Assembly: GCA_037074765.1 (NCBI GenBank) | Contig: JBAMDO010000096.1 | Location: forward strand, 142,302-206,301 | DNA length: 64,000 nucleotides | Reading direction: 5' to 3' | DNA from: Mansonella perstans | Lineage: Eukaryota > Nematoda > Chromadorea > Rhabditida > Onchocercidae | Shown here: positions 21,193-36,100 of the stretch, piece after piece | Numbering within the stretch: position 1 is the stretch's first letter | Layout: each line of letters starts with the position of its first letter | Made by a program: the position numbers and the translations under genes | Notes under the pieces: model-generated | Database searches by the model: none | Told to the model about the DNA's origin: nothing | What the model saw: only the letters and a program-made list of their open reading frames with translations

Positions 21193-24100
21193 GTAAAATA
21201 TTTCATTTTTATTACCATTTATTGTTGGTAAATAGAATATAAAAATTTAATTTACTTACAAAAAAGAAGAGAAAATATTCCAATTATTTTTAATATACTT
21301 CAATGTTTTTAATTTAGGGAAGCGCTACTTAGTCGCTTGGCAAATGCGGTAGAAGCGCAAAAACGTGAAGTAACTGAACGAATCACAAATAATGATATAC
21401 CAGCTGGACAATATCTCACCGAAATTGCTACTAGGCTTATCTCGATTCGACGAGAAATTAATAAGGTATGTTTTTAAATGAAATTTTTGCTGTATTTTAA
21501 TTTGGATTGAAATTTTTGATAAATTATATGGCTAAAAAAGAAAAAATCTTGTAAATAGCATGTTTATTTTTTAAATAAATTCTTATTAATATTAATTTTA
21601 CAATGAAATTTTTGAGAAATTTTTATTTTCGAATTTTGTTTATTAACTTGTTTCTTTTTAAAATAATTCTCGGAATAATGAATAATATTGAAAAATAAAT
21701 GAGTAACTTTTGAAGTGAAGGAAATGTAATTATGCAAGTAAAAATTAATTTAAATTCAACCATACTATCACTAATATTATCGTATTATTTTTCAGATCGA
21801 GAAATTGCTTATTTTTTGATTTCAAAAAAAAAGTTTCAAAGCAATGGATAATAGTTTAATATATTATCGTATTATTTTAAGGTCGAAAATATCAAGATAG
21901 TATGCGATAGTCTAATATATTATCGTATTATTTTAAGGTCGAAAATATCAAGATAGTATGCGATGAATTGTTAAATGATTTAACAAATTATAAAATGATT
22001 GAAGCAAAAATTCAAAATGCAATTGATGCAATGCGTACACTGGAATCAGATTCGTTTACTATCTGGTAAGTAAGCAAAGCAAGCAACAAACAGAAATATC
22101 AAAAATTGAAATAAAAAAAGTTAAAAATTGAAAAGGAAAATTAAAAAGAGAAAGAAAAAGATTCGTAAATGTATGATGTAATTAAAATCAACATGCAATA
22201 AAATTTCACAAAGTACTTGAAGTATTTTTTAAAATAAACTGCAATTTTAAATTTTAAAATTTAATTTTTCCTTTCCTAAACATGTGCGATGAAGGTAGAA
22301 TGTTTGTTTTAGGTGCGAAGAAATGATTGAAATTATTGGCAATTCAACAAGCTCAATTGCACTTGAAACAAATGGTAAACTAATGCGTATCGAACAGAAA
22401 AGTGGTAATTTAATTGTCAACTACAGCGATCGTTTAGTTCAGCTTCTCAGAGAAGTACGTCAACTAATTGGTCTTGGATTTGCTGTACCGCGAAAAATTA
22501 TTGAATGTGCTAATACCAGTGAACAATTCTACAAATATGCAATCGTTCTTAAACAGGTAAAATTAAAATTCTTCAAATTTTTTTTGAGATTTTTTTAAAT
22601 GAAATTTGATTGAAATATTTTTATTTGTAATATGTAATTTAGGTGTTCGCTAAAATTTGGTAGCTATTGAAAATTTCAAGAAAAACAAAAAATGCTAAAA
22701 TTCATAGTTATCAACCAAATTCAAACATAATCCAAATCACTAATGATAAATAAATTATTGGGATAAAATTAGATAGTTTTAAATGATTACTATTATAATG
22801 TTTCTTTTTTGAGATCGTGTGATCTAATTCATTTTGCTTGATTCTGATCACTTTCTCTAGATCACATTCTGATCACTTTCTCTTTTTTGTTTAATTTTGA
22901 TCATTCTCACAGAGTTCTATTGATTTATCCTATCTCTTTATGATCACTGTACTGATAATTCCTGATTTATTTTGTTTGATTCTTATCACTATCTGGAAAT
23001 CTGTTTCATTTTGTTCGAATTTAATCACTTTGCAATTTACACTTCGAAAAAATTGAATTAAATTTCACATTTGAAGGTCGCACATTTCTATAATTCGGTG
23101 GATCAACAAATGCTTCCATGCCAACAGGCAATGATGTTAGATGAAGCTTTAGCTTTTGAAAAATTAATATTAACTGGAAAGAAAGGTGAAATAACAACAA
23201 ATACGGTTAGCTGGAATAATCCAAAGCATCTTCAAGAATTCATCGAAAAATTACAAGCAGCTGCTGAACGTTTAACTTTACATAATAGGTTAATTATTAC
23301 ATCCGTAATAAACGTTGTATGTTTGTTACTGCGCAAGTAATACAATCAAAAAAAAAAATTATCATTAATAATTAAAATGCAAACTTACTACCATTTAATT
23401 TTGAGTGATATAAATATCACGTGGAAATGCCAAAATTTGAACTTTTAACAGTCTTTACTTAGGACAAAAAGAGTGGGAAAATAATGAGAAATAAAGTACA
23501 AATTTTCTCCATTATAATTTTAATTCAATCTCTAACCTTTTTTCTATCATCATAGACGATTACGAAAATCACATAGCGAAATTTGTGATAAGATCAAGCA
23601 GTTAATGGATTTGGATCTTCTCAAGGAAATCAATAAATGGAAAGATATTATGGTTGAGATAAGAAGTAAAATAGCGCAGCAAGAACGTTGTATTGGTAAT
23701 CGAAATAATATGATACCATGGTTATCACATTGGGATCATCAACTTTATAAGGTTCATTACTACAATTATCAGGATTTGTTTTTGTTTCTCTCTTGCAAAA
23801 AAGCTTGTACAAATTTTTGGGTACAGTCTAGCAAGAAATTCAAATAGCTTCCCTCGGATTTTCATGGATCGAACAAAGCGCACGAAAGATCACATAAACC
23901 GTGGCGCTTACGACAACAATGTCCCCTTGTCTCGTCGGCTGAATCGATTCTAAGGAAGTACATTCCTTAACCAGAAAAGAAAACTCTAGCTTGGGCTTTC
24001 ATCAATCTTTCTGATAAAGTTCCTTTTAAAATTTCAAAAAATTTATTTTTTTTACAGACATTACAATTGCAATATCGGTGGGGTATTGAAAGTCTTCACA

Positions 24101-27100
24101 TGCAAATTCCATTAATTCAAGCTCAGCTAGTATTTAAGTAATGTTTCATTTATGAACTTTTTTTAAGTAAATCAAAGTATTGAAGTTAAAATGTAAATGA
24201 AACTTTCCATATTTCTTTTCAATTTCAATAAATATGTAACTGAACTTTCTGACGTTCATAATGTGAGAGTTTAAAATAAGTGTGATTTTTGCGTTTTATT
24301 TAGATTGCAACCGGTAAATTTTTTTTGCAGAGATCAACAACTGGAATTACGACCACCATTGGAGGAAATTCGTGCAAAATATTATCGTGAATTACGAAAA
24401 TTTATCAGTATTCCACAAAAATTTCATGGTGTTCAAGAAACCGAAAAAGTAAGCAAAAAGGAAGTTTTCTTTTTTTCGTTTTGAATACGTACTGTTCAAA
24501 TTATATATTACGTGGAAACGTGAAGTTCCATGAATGAATGATCAGAGTCTTGTTAGATTATGAAACGTTTGCAATGTTATACATGATCATACGTGTTCAT
24601 GTTAATCTTTAGTCCTAGCGTTTTAATTTACTTTAAAGTAATTAAAACAGATTGAAATAACGCATCACGCCTGAGAAAAGGTTTGGTAATATTTTTGAGT
24701 TTGCTTAAGAATTTTGCAAATTTACGATTTGTTGCCAAAACTTTCGCAGTCAAAAAAAAAAAAAAAAGACAAGAAATAAATCAAGATATGCATTATGCAT
24801 TATCATTATGTAATAATGTGCAATAAATAATAAAGGCCAATGAATTTGTTCAATTGAACAATAATTTTAGGCTAATGAATTTTTTGCAAAAATGATCGAA
24901 CAAAATGCGAATCGATTTTGGAGTGTTTACGAAAAAGCCGAACAACTATTTGAGAAGCTTGTTAATGTTGGCAACGAGTTTGAAGTTAGAATAAATTCTC
25001 AGATTATTTTTCAAAAAAATTGATTTTGAAATGAGAAATAAAGTGAGCTTATACGCCAATATATACATTGGCTATTTTTAAGAATCAAATCATTTGATGA
25101 AACAAAAAAATTTCGATACAAAACTTATTTTACATAGTTAAAAAACAGCCAAGTCAAAAGCTATCATGCATTTTACCAGAAGGATATCAATAATTTTGAT
25201 GACAGTTTTTCTTGAAAAATTTTTCTTGTTTTTAAAATTTTGGTAAAAAATTCTTTAATAAAAAATTTTTGTAGAATTGGATTGTTTTGGGACAAGTTGA
25301 TCTGGAAAGCTTAATAACAAAACATTTCAAACAAGCTGTAGACTGGGAACATCAAATTAAACTACTAAAAGGTAGAGGAAGAAATGCGGAAAAATTACCC
25401 AGGTAAAAAAGCAAACAAAAATAAAAAAGGAAAATTGATATTTTTTTAAAGTCAAACAATTAATTTACGCCTCCAGAACTATTACTTGTTTTTCAGGATG
25501 TTTTAGTTGTTTTAATTTATAATGGTTAATGCTTTTCCCATCATTTCATAATTTTCACTGTAAATTTCGCTTCAATATCAGTAAATCAGAAAATGAATTA
25601 TATGCACCAGATTAGATGCTTTTTTGAAAGTTCAAATTTCAAAAAAAAAAAAAAAAAAACTCTTTTCTACTTCTATCATTACTATTTCAATGGTTTTCTT
25701 TGTTCTGTTTGCTAAAAAGTTAAATTTTAAACTCATACCAGTTGATTTGTTTTTTTTAATCATCAGCAAGAGATCCATCTTAGGCTGCGTACATATTTGT
25801 CACAATTTGACTAATTTCAAATAATCCACATTAAAAACAAAAAAAAAATTGTGAAACATTACAGTGAAATAAAATTGGAATGTATTGTTGTTTCAACATC
25901 AGCAGTTAAAATTGCCATCGATGATATGCTACAACGCTTGTACGATACATTGATATGGACATTGAGATATTCAATCAACAATGAAATTCATGTAATGTTT
26001 TCTTATTAATTTTTAATTCAGTAAGTGACGAATGATCATAGTTACTCGCATACTGTACTATCGGAACATATTGTTAAAGTTATACGGATATTTTTTGAAA
26101 TTCAGAAAAGGAAAAATTCAATACATAGATTTTTAATCATTCATGTTGTTGTTTCACTTTCCACTTTTTTTTTTTTTTTTTTTTTGCAGAATATCACACA
26201 TTTTCTAAATCAGGCAATTGAAGTACTAAGTACTAGACCACAATCAGTTGCCGAAATTGCAAATGCAAATCAGAAGCATATTGAATTTGGAAAATCCAAT
26301 AAAGAGGTCTTTTTTTTTTTTTTTTTTTGAAAAAAGTTTGATTTCAGTATAATTACTTTAGCATTTGATAATTTTACTTTATTTAATTTGAATTCAAACT
26401 TTTCTTTTTAGTTAAAAAGGACGCTTGTTTTAATTGAGGAAAAAAATGTTTTACTAAGATCAATTGGTGGAAGTGGTGCTGAACAATTACCAATTGTGTT
26501 ACAATTATGGGAGAAATTTGAGCTAATGTTAGACAGCCATCAGTTGATGATCAAAGAGCAGGTTTGTTATTTTAATCAGATTTAGATGTAAACATATCCT
26601 TTTTTCATTTTTTAAAATTTTTTCTCCATATTTTCTATTCTTGTAAAGAAATGAAATATCGTCTTTTAACGTGATAATTATTTAAATATTTTACATAGAA
26701 AACTGTTGACCGTTTTTAGTTCTTTACATTCAATTCATTAAAAAAATCACTTGGTCGAAAATAAAAGAGTTAAAAAAAACTTTCAACAAATGACCAAAAC
26801 AGTAACAATTCTTTTAATGTCAGAAAAATATAGTAAATGTTAAATTCTACTGATTTCTGAAAAAAATCACACATTTGCTATTTAAATATCTGTTTAGCAT
26901 TTTACTGGTAACTTTTGTTTATCTATTAACCAATAAATAATTTAAATCTTTACTTTTCAATGTTTACATTTATAATTGAAATTATTTTATAATTAAAGCA
27001 ATTATGCACTTATAATTAAAAGTAATCGATGCAGTAGTACGATATATAAGACCAAAATAGCCGTTATTATATTTGTTAAAAATTGATCAAATCAATTAAA

Positions 27101-30100
27101 ATTAATTCTTCGCTTTTTTTTATTTTTATTTAGATGGAAACACTGAAATCAAATGTTGCCATACGCTTAAAATCATTAAATAATGAAATTGAAAAGTTAT
27201 TTGTTCGTTGGAATCAATTCAAACCAAAAAATGACATTCCTGATGGTGACAGAAGTGCAATGCTTGGATCAATTGAATTTATTAAAGAAAAACGCGAAGA
27301 ATTCAATGAGTTACAACAGAAACGCAATGAACTATTGTATGAGAAATTTTTGAAATTTCAAATATTTTCATGTATTTTTTAGTTAGGTCATATTTTTTAT
27401 ATGAAAAAAATATAAGATCAAATGGTCAAACTTAATGATGAAGCGCCATATGATTAATGGAAGTGGATAGATAGATGAAAAATTATCATTTAATGGAAAT
27501 GGATAGATAGATGAAAAATTATCATTTAAATATTGTTCTTTTTTCATTTATTGATTATTCAATTATCTATTGAAGTATTTCACATCATTTTCAAAATCTG
27601 GTAGAAATAAAAAAATTAAATTTAAATAATTTAGAGATCTGTAGAAAAAAAAAGAAAAAAACTTTTTAGATTTGGTTTTGATTTTTTTTTTTGAAATATT
27701 TCGTTGTGAAAACTTTTTTTAGAGTTGAATGTGAACAATTTAATATTGAAAAATTAGAAATGCCATTTTTTGATGAAATGGAAAATGATCTTAAAAACTG
27801 TGAAAATAATTGGTTATTGTATGAGCAATTTAATATTGGTTTACAAGAAATGGCTAATGAAGAATGGATTTTATTCAGGTAACTAATCGTTTATCACTTT
27901 TTTCTATTACTTAATAATTAATCGTTAACATTACTATTCCTAATTAGCAAGTATTAAGTGGTGAATTATTGTACTGCTAATTTGAGTTTTTATGCTATTT
28001 ACTGCATCATTTTCCTAAGAGACAAAATGATCATAGTGGCATACATCTTTAAACGTACAAAAATCAATGTCAAAGTGTAAAATAATCTTGGCAATGATTA
28101 TTTTAAAAAAATAATAATTTGTTGAGATGCTTTAAAATATCTTTTTTTCCCATATATGTTAATTCAGCCTTCTTGTAGCAAATTAATGCTAGCAGGTCTC
28201 TTAAGTCAAATTGTAAAACTTATTCAAAGAAAGAAATTTTTTTCGATCTTCAGATCAAAAACTTTTTTCGATTTTCACACCAAAAACTTTTTCGATTTTC
28301 GGATCAAAAACTCATAGATTTTCGGATCGAAAACTTTTTTCGATTTTCAGATCAAAAACTTATCGTTTCGAAGAATATTTGCATGAGTGGGATGATAAAT
28401 TAAAAAATTTATCACCAACGCATATTACCATTCGTTTACGCAAAGAAATTGAACAATTCAAGGTAAGAAGCATTTATGCCAAAAATTTGTTGGAAAAAAA
28501 ATCTCCTCATTTTGATAAATTTACATCAAATAAAAATAATTTTTGCAAGTTACAATGCGATAGCAAATTAATTTACTATTTTATAAAATTAAAAATGATA
28601 AATTATAAAAAAAATTCTTTTTTTTTTTCGGTTAGTTTTTTCTTTTCTTTCACTTTCAACATTTTTCTTAAAGCAATTACTTTTTTTGTTGTCGTTGTTT
28701 TTGTGTGAAATTTTCATTTCACTTTTTTGCTGTTGCACTGAAAAAAAAGGAAAAACTTTTCAAATATAATACTAATTTTTCCAAATTTTTACACACACTG
28801 ACCACCAGTCTTACTAGGAAAATGAATGAATTAAGTTCACACTTACTTTTTTTTCATGCAATAATAATAGGTATTCGTAAGCTGAAATTCGTATTATTTT
28901 AATGAAATTAAATTTTTCTATTTTTCAGTAAAAAATCATTCAAATTGAAAGCAAATTTTAGGAAATGAGTGCTGGTTTGAAATATTGTCGTGGCGAAATC
29001 TTAAGCAGTGATCATTGGTTAATGTTGTTCCGAATATTGGGTATGCCAAAAGGTACGGCACTGGAACAATTACGCTTTGGCGATTTCTTGAATGTTCATC
29101 AAATGATTAGTGAAAATTTGGAAGCATTGAAAAATTTGAATGAGCGAGCCAAAGGTGAAGTAACAATTCGTGAAGCAATTCAAGAGCTTGAACTTTGGGC
29201 CGAACAGGTTTGATTAATTAATCTTTTTTTTCTATTTCTTATTCATAAATCTTAATAGATTTTTTTGCATCTTTGATATTTGATTTAAAAAGGATTTGAG
29301 TTTTCTCTGTTTCTTTTCATCTGATGAAAAGTCCATTCTTCATTGTCACTAGAAATTTTGTCCATAATATTTCTTTGTAAAAAAAAAGAAAAAATTTTAA
29401 AATTTAGGCAGAATTCGTTTTAACCGATTACAAACATTCGAATGGAACAGTTGTGAAAATAATCAAAGACTGGAAGGATGCATTAAATTCGGTATTTTGC
29501 ATTTTGCTTACATATATATATATATATATATATATCATGAAATTGTAATAACTCTTTTTTTTTTCAATTAAAAAAATTATTTTAAAAAATTTTAAAAAAG
29601 TTTTAAAATTAAAAAAATTAAAAAAAGAAAATATACTAATTTTTATGCAAAGCAAAATATATAGCTTCATTTATGCAAAGATCTATTTTTGAATTTAACT
29701 TTTAGTAACTTTTAAAATTATCTTTCACTTTTTTTATCGTACTTTGTCATATTATCATGATAATTCTGTCTCTATCAATATTACATGAAATTTTCTATTA
29801 TTTAAATTAAGAATTATTATTAATTAAAATTTCTTTTTTATTAGAATATTTTATTAACACGTTTATTACCATAAAAAAATTATTTAATGTATAAATTAAT
29901 TATTCAGGTGAAAGATAATGAAGCATTGCTACAGTCATTGAAAAATTCGTCCTATTATGTTCAGTTCGCCGATAAAACTTCAATTTGGGAAACACGGTAT
30001 ATTAATTTTGTTAAAATTTCATTTATATGCGTGATTAAGAAAAAATTTTTTTCTCGTTCAGATTAGCTAATACTGGACAATATATACAATGGATGAATGA

Positions 30101-33100
30101 AATACAACGTAAATGGATTTATTTGGAGCCAATTTTTGGACGTGGCTCACTTCCATCTGAAGCATCACGTTTCAATCGAGTTGATGTGGAATTTCGTACC
30201 GTCTTAAATGGTTTAAATTTAATTTTGTTTTAAAAATGCTTAATATACAACAAAAAAAAAATTTTTTTTGAAATGTCGTTTATCTACGTTTTAATTTTGT
30301 TCTTTTTCTGTTTGTAAAGCGCTTACTACGTTTTTTAGATCTTATCTTGAAGGAAAAAAAAATTTGACAATTCAAAATTTGGTTGATAGATGGTTAGGTT
30401 GTAAGTTTTCAGTGGAAATAGAAGATTTGAGCAAATAAGCGCAGTTGAAAATTAGGCTTAAGTAAATGAGCATAATTATTGAATTTAAGTATGAAGTTGT
30501 AGGATTAATTGAAGGTTTTTTTTAATTTCAAATGATGCAATAATAATCATAATTTTATAGATGTAGTTGGGGATTCACGTATCGTTAGCTTATGCACACG
30601 AGCTTCTTTGCAGCGTACGTTGGAACAAATCACTGATCAACTTAATCGTTGTCAGAAAGCCTTAAATCAATTTCTCGAGGTTTGTATTACAGTTAGGAAA
30701 AAATATTAATTAATTAAATGTATTTTAATTTCTCCAATTACTAGCATTAATAGCTTTTTTTTATCTGGAAATAATGTTTATCAGCAATCATTTCGAAAAA
30801 TGATATTTTTTTTTTGAGTATTTCAGGAAAAACGGAATGCTTTTCCTCGATTTTATTTCTTGGGTGATGATGATTTGTTAGAAATGTTAGGTCAATTAAA
30901 AAATGCAACAGTAATCCAAGCACATCTTAAGAAACTTTTCCAGGTATGCTTGCTATTAAGACTAATTAAATTAACGCCAGAAAATCACTTCAAACCTAAA
31001 ATCAAATCATGTAATAATAACATGTGGTAGATTGTATAGAGCACCAAGGGATCATAAAATATTTCCAATCGATTCTGTCAATGTCAAAATTAATTTGATT
31101 GCAACTATCTGACAATTAATTAGCCTTAGATTGTGATAGCATTTAAAAGAACTTAATTATATTTTGCCATTTTTTCCAACTAATATTTTTCTCAACCTTC
31201 CGAAAAAATGTGAATTTAATCCAAAATCCTCAAAATGTTGTACAGGGAATTAATGAAGTCGTATTTGGTGATAATGGTGAAACGATAATTGCAATGGTTT
31301 CCAGTGATGGTGAAATTGTTCATTTATCAAAACCAATTAGAATTCTTCCTGAAGCAGAAGTAAAAGAATTGTTAAATTTGAACAAATTTTTTATTTCTTT
31401 TAAATTGCAATTCTTTTATTTAAGTTAAACATTAGTAGGAAGAAAGTTTGTTTACAGAAATGGTTGCAAGAATTATCCAGTGAAATGAAGAATACAATTC
31501 GAAAATTGATCATAAATTGTGTTTCTGATACATTTCCTGATCCTGGAAAATATCCATCGCAGGTTTTGTTTTTTTTTTTTAACTTCTCTACTGATTCGGC
31601 TAATAATTTTATGATTTAGCAAAATAACTTAAAAAAAAAAAAAAAAAGCAAAAGAAATTTTCAGGTTTTGTGTTTATCAGAACAAATTCGATTTTGTGAA
31701 GAATGTGAGCGAATTTTGAATGGTCGAGGTGATTTGCATAACTATCGGAAGCAATTGAAACAAACTCTAGCAAATTACATTAATTCTAAAACATCGGATC
31801 ATATTTTGAAACTTAAATTAAAAGCACTTATAATGGATGTAATTCATAATATAAGTATCGTCGATGAACTGATCAATAACTCACCGTGGTAGGAATCGTA
31901 TTACATATTTTGCCGTATTACATATTTTTCCTAATTACATAATTTATCTTAGTATGGAACAATATTTTTCATATTTAATTTTCTATTCATTACATGCTTA
32001 TTTAAATTATTTATAATTTACTGTTCGATGATCACATAGTTCTAGAAACAGGAAATAAGCACAATTCAATAAGAAGTTTCAACTGTTTTAGAATCCATAA
32101 ACAGTAAAATGTTAATTCATCAAGTTTTTAAGTTTTCCGCTTTATCATCTTTTAACTACCCTTTATCATCCGTTATATCCATTCTGCATTCATCTGTGAC
32201 AAATATATTGCAAAATTGTAATTCAGTATTTAATATATTATTTTATAAGTTATTAGCAGTACTTTATTAGAGTACTCTACTTTGTTATACAACTGTCAAC
32301 GATGAAATAAAAGAAATTTTAGCTCTAAATCATCATGGATTTGGCAAAAACAGCTACGATTTTATCTGGAATCAAAACAGCATGTGGTAATACGACATAT
32401 CAGTACACGATTCGATTATACCTATGAATATCAGGTTTATTACTTTAAACTTAATTAGATCCAATAATCTCGATTTAATTGGAGGTTTTTTTTTTTAAAT
32501 TTCTAAACAGTAATATCGATCGTTAACATAATTCAGGGTAATGCACCAAAATTGGTTCATACTCCGCTCACTGATAAGTGCTATCTAACACTTACGCAAG
32601 GTAATTAACCAAAATTTCTATTTCTGCTCATTCCTGAAATTATTTGCTTCCTAACTGTTGTAAAATTCATAATTGCAAAGGTGAAGTACCTTTCAGCTAA
32701 TGTTGATTATAAGGCTTCCTTTTTTTTGCTTTTTTTTTGAATTTCAACAAAAATCAAATCTTTAGCAATGTCAATGGGTCTTGGTGGTAATCCTTATGGT
32801 CCTGCTGGCACCGGAAAAACTGAATCTGTCAAGGTAAATAATATGTTGTAAAATTTTGTCAAATAACATTATACTTTATTGCAGTAATTGATGCGAATGA
32901 AATGAAAGTCCATAAAATTATAATACTTCATTACATCTTTCATTACAGTAATTGATACAAGTGAAATGAAAGTGCATAAAAGCACAAAATTATAGGTGAT
33001 AGCAATTTTTCAAAAATTGTGTACTCTTCGTATAATCTTTCAGTTTCTCTCACTTCATTTAACCTTTACCGTATATTAATTTGATAAACATTTGAGGCAT

Positions 33101-36100
33101 TAGCAAATTTATTTGGCCGACAAGTTCTGGTATTTAATTGTGATGAAGGAATTGATGTTTATTCAATGAGTCGGATTTTTATTGGTTTGGTACAATGTGG
33201 TGCTTGGGGTTGTTTTGATGAGTTTAATCGTTTAGATCAGGTCAAATCACTTTTTTTTTATGAATTAAAATTACAAGACTTAGAAATAAAATATTTTTAA
33301 ATTTAATGTGGAATTTCAGACAGTTCTTTCGGCTGTATCGATGCAGATTCAGGTTATTCAAGATGCAATAAGATCGCAATCAGTAAAATGTATGCTAGCC
33401 AATCGAGATGTAAATTTTTTCTTTTTATTTTTGAAAAACTAAGATATATGGAAGGATTCTTTTATTGTTTTTTTTTCATGTTCATGAATTTTTTAGGTTC
33501 CTGTTGATTTAAATTCAGCAATATTTATAACATTGAATCCAGCTAGCAAAGGATATGGTGGACGACAGAAATTACCGGACAATCTACAGCAGTTATTTCG
33601 TCCAATTATTATGTCTGTTCCAGATAATGAACTTATCGGTTTGTAATTATTTTGCTGTAAAATAGCCAAAATTCAATTGTTACAGGAAAGAATTTAAAAC
33701 AGAATGTACTTAAAAAAACTCATGTACTTAAAAAGATTCGAAATACTCAAAATTGAAATATTTGAAATATTTTCAGCAGAAACACTTTTGAATGCAGAAG
33801 GCTTTTGCGATGCGAAGAAACTAGCACGGAAATTGGTAGCAATCTTCAACTTAAGCAAGTTAGTCTTGCATTTCTTGTTCTTTTTTTTGAATTCATCCAA
33901 ATTTCACAAAATTTTCAGTTAATGCTTCATTTGATTAAATTTTTTTCGAAAACTTAATTAATACCTAGGCTGACTAGAAGAATGACGAATTTTAGCAAAA
34001 AAAGTGTTAAGATCAGTCCAGTTTTATTTACAAACTTTTTGTTTTAATGAATTACAAAAGATATTTAAAATTAACTAATTTTTTTTTAAGAGAAATGTTA
34101 AGCTCACAACAGCATTATGATTGGGGCTTGAGAGCTTTAAAAACAGTTTTGCGCAGTTGCGGTAATTTATTGGGTAGCAGGATGGATAAAAACGAAGTTC
34201 AAGTGGTTGTTGATGTATTTTTTTTGTTTTTCAAATTTCTTCTTTTTAATCTATTTCTCTATCATTCATAATAATTATTTCATAACGGTACTAATTTTTC
34301 CCCATTACAGTACTGATTTTTCATTACAGTACCAATTTTTTTTGTTACAGTGCTAATTTTTCTATGTCCCTTTTTTTTAATTTTATTTCAAGATATTTAA
34401 AATTATGAAATTTTTATAGGCATTAAGACTGAATACGTTACCAAAGCTAACTTTTGATGATTCGAAACGTTTTAGCACTCTTATCGATGATATCTTTTCG
34501 AATGTAAAAAATGATATCATACAGGTTTTGCTTTCTTAATGATTTTCTCTTTTTTTCTTTGCAGCATGTGATTAATGATATGATAAATGATGTGGTGGTA
34601 TCTAATAATTACATTCAGTACAATGGTTAAGAAAAAAAAGAAATTCTCTAAAGATTTGTTCAGATTGAGGAATTGCTCGAACCGCTAAAATTAATTGCTG
34701 ATGAGTTGAAGATAACAATTACTAATATGCAGGTATCATTTTGTTATCTGTATTAATTTAAAATCAGTTAGGGGATGATTATACGAGTCTGATCGGGTTT
34801 TTTTTTTTTATTTTTAAAACTCAGAATGAGGTTGTTGAGGTAAATTGTTCTTTATGAGATATGATCGTTCAGTGATGTTTTATTACATGATCAATTATGA
34901 ATTAATTGAGTAAGGCTGTATCCACTCTTCATCCATTCTGTATCCATTTCCTAATCCATTATCGGAATTCTCAGTGTTCGAGAATGAGGGGGGTTATGCT
35001 CGTGTCCCGCTTGCAGTCGAGTGCTTCGGCGGCACTATGGGAAGCCCAAAGCTCGGGCTGGAGATATGAGCATGAAGAATTTAAGGCACTGATCCCACGC
35101 TTCGACCCTGTGGAGTGGACGCTGCACTGATGTTGAAAAAGAGGCAGGATGAGATATGACCGTTCAGTGATGTTTTATTACTTGATCAATTATGGATTAG
35201 CAGAATAAAGCTGTAATTATCAAGATTGTTTGGTTAGATTCAATTACTGATATATGGGTGATTTTTTTATTTAGATCAAAAAAATATTTGAATTGTATGA
35301 TCAAATGAGACAACGAATTGGTGTAGTACTGTTGGGTCCAAGTGGTTCTGGCAAGTCCACCATATGGAAAGTGCTTGAAAAAGCCATGGCATTAGTAAAT
35401 AAACCAGTAAAAACTTATCAGATTAATCCGAAATCAATGACAAAACAAAAAGTACGTTATTGGCAATAGAAGTTTAAGTAAAACAATGAGCAAATATCAT
35501 ATTATAAATTTAAAAAATTATTTGAAATTGGCAACGGTGGATGAAATTTCATGACAATCGAAGAAATCACCTTAATCATATTCGGAATACTTTTCTCAGT
35601 CATATTGGGTAATTTTTTTAACTCAGCTTTTGGGATACATGGATATTGATACACGTGAATGGTCCGATGGCGTATTAACAGCAGCTGCTCGAGAAGTTAT
35701 CAAAGATAGCAGTGCATCAGCATGGATTATTTGTGACGGTGATATTGATCCGGAATGGATTGAAGCACTCAATTCAGTTCTTGATGATAATCGTTTGGTA
35801 AATTTTTTGTTTTTTCTCTTCTTTAAAATATCAATTGTTAATTATGAAAATATTAAACGATTTATTCAAAAAATTTTTCTGTACAACTTTTATTCATTTA
35901 TTTACTCTAGTAGGTGAATGAAAATAGTGAAACAAATGAAATTAAAATGTAAAATTTTAAATCGAAAATTGATTAATTGATTGGGTTATTGATTGGATTA
36001 TTTTGTAGCTTACAATACCATCTGGTGAAAGATTTCAATTTGGTTCTAATGTTAATTTTATTTTTGAAACCGACAATCTTAGTAAAGCATCTCCAGCAAC

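Larger units (their letters stand above)
21318..27878 (+). other. che-3: che-3 exons 9-22: tail (DHC N-terminal region)
   Basis: Exons 21318-21465, 21938-22065, 22313-22556, 23077-23288, 23556-23751, 24058-24137, 24331-24448, 24871-24984, 25275-25402, 25865-25991, 26190-26306, 26412-26561, 27134-27336 and 27723-27878 cover about residues 426-1133. Strongly conserved DYNC2H1 strings are visible: [46 protein letters not shown] and QEMANEEW. Exon 12 uses an atypical TTTGAAG acceptor. Exon 10 is preceded by a 56-bp tandem copy of its own acceptor. Confidence 0.92.
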
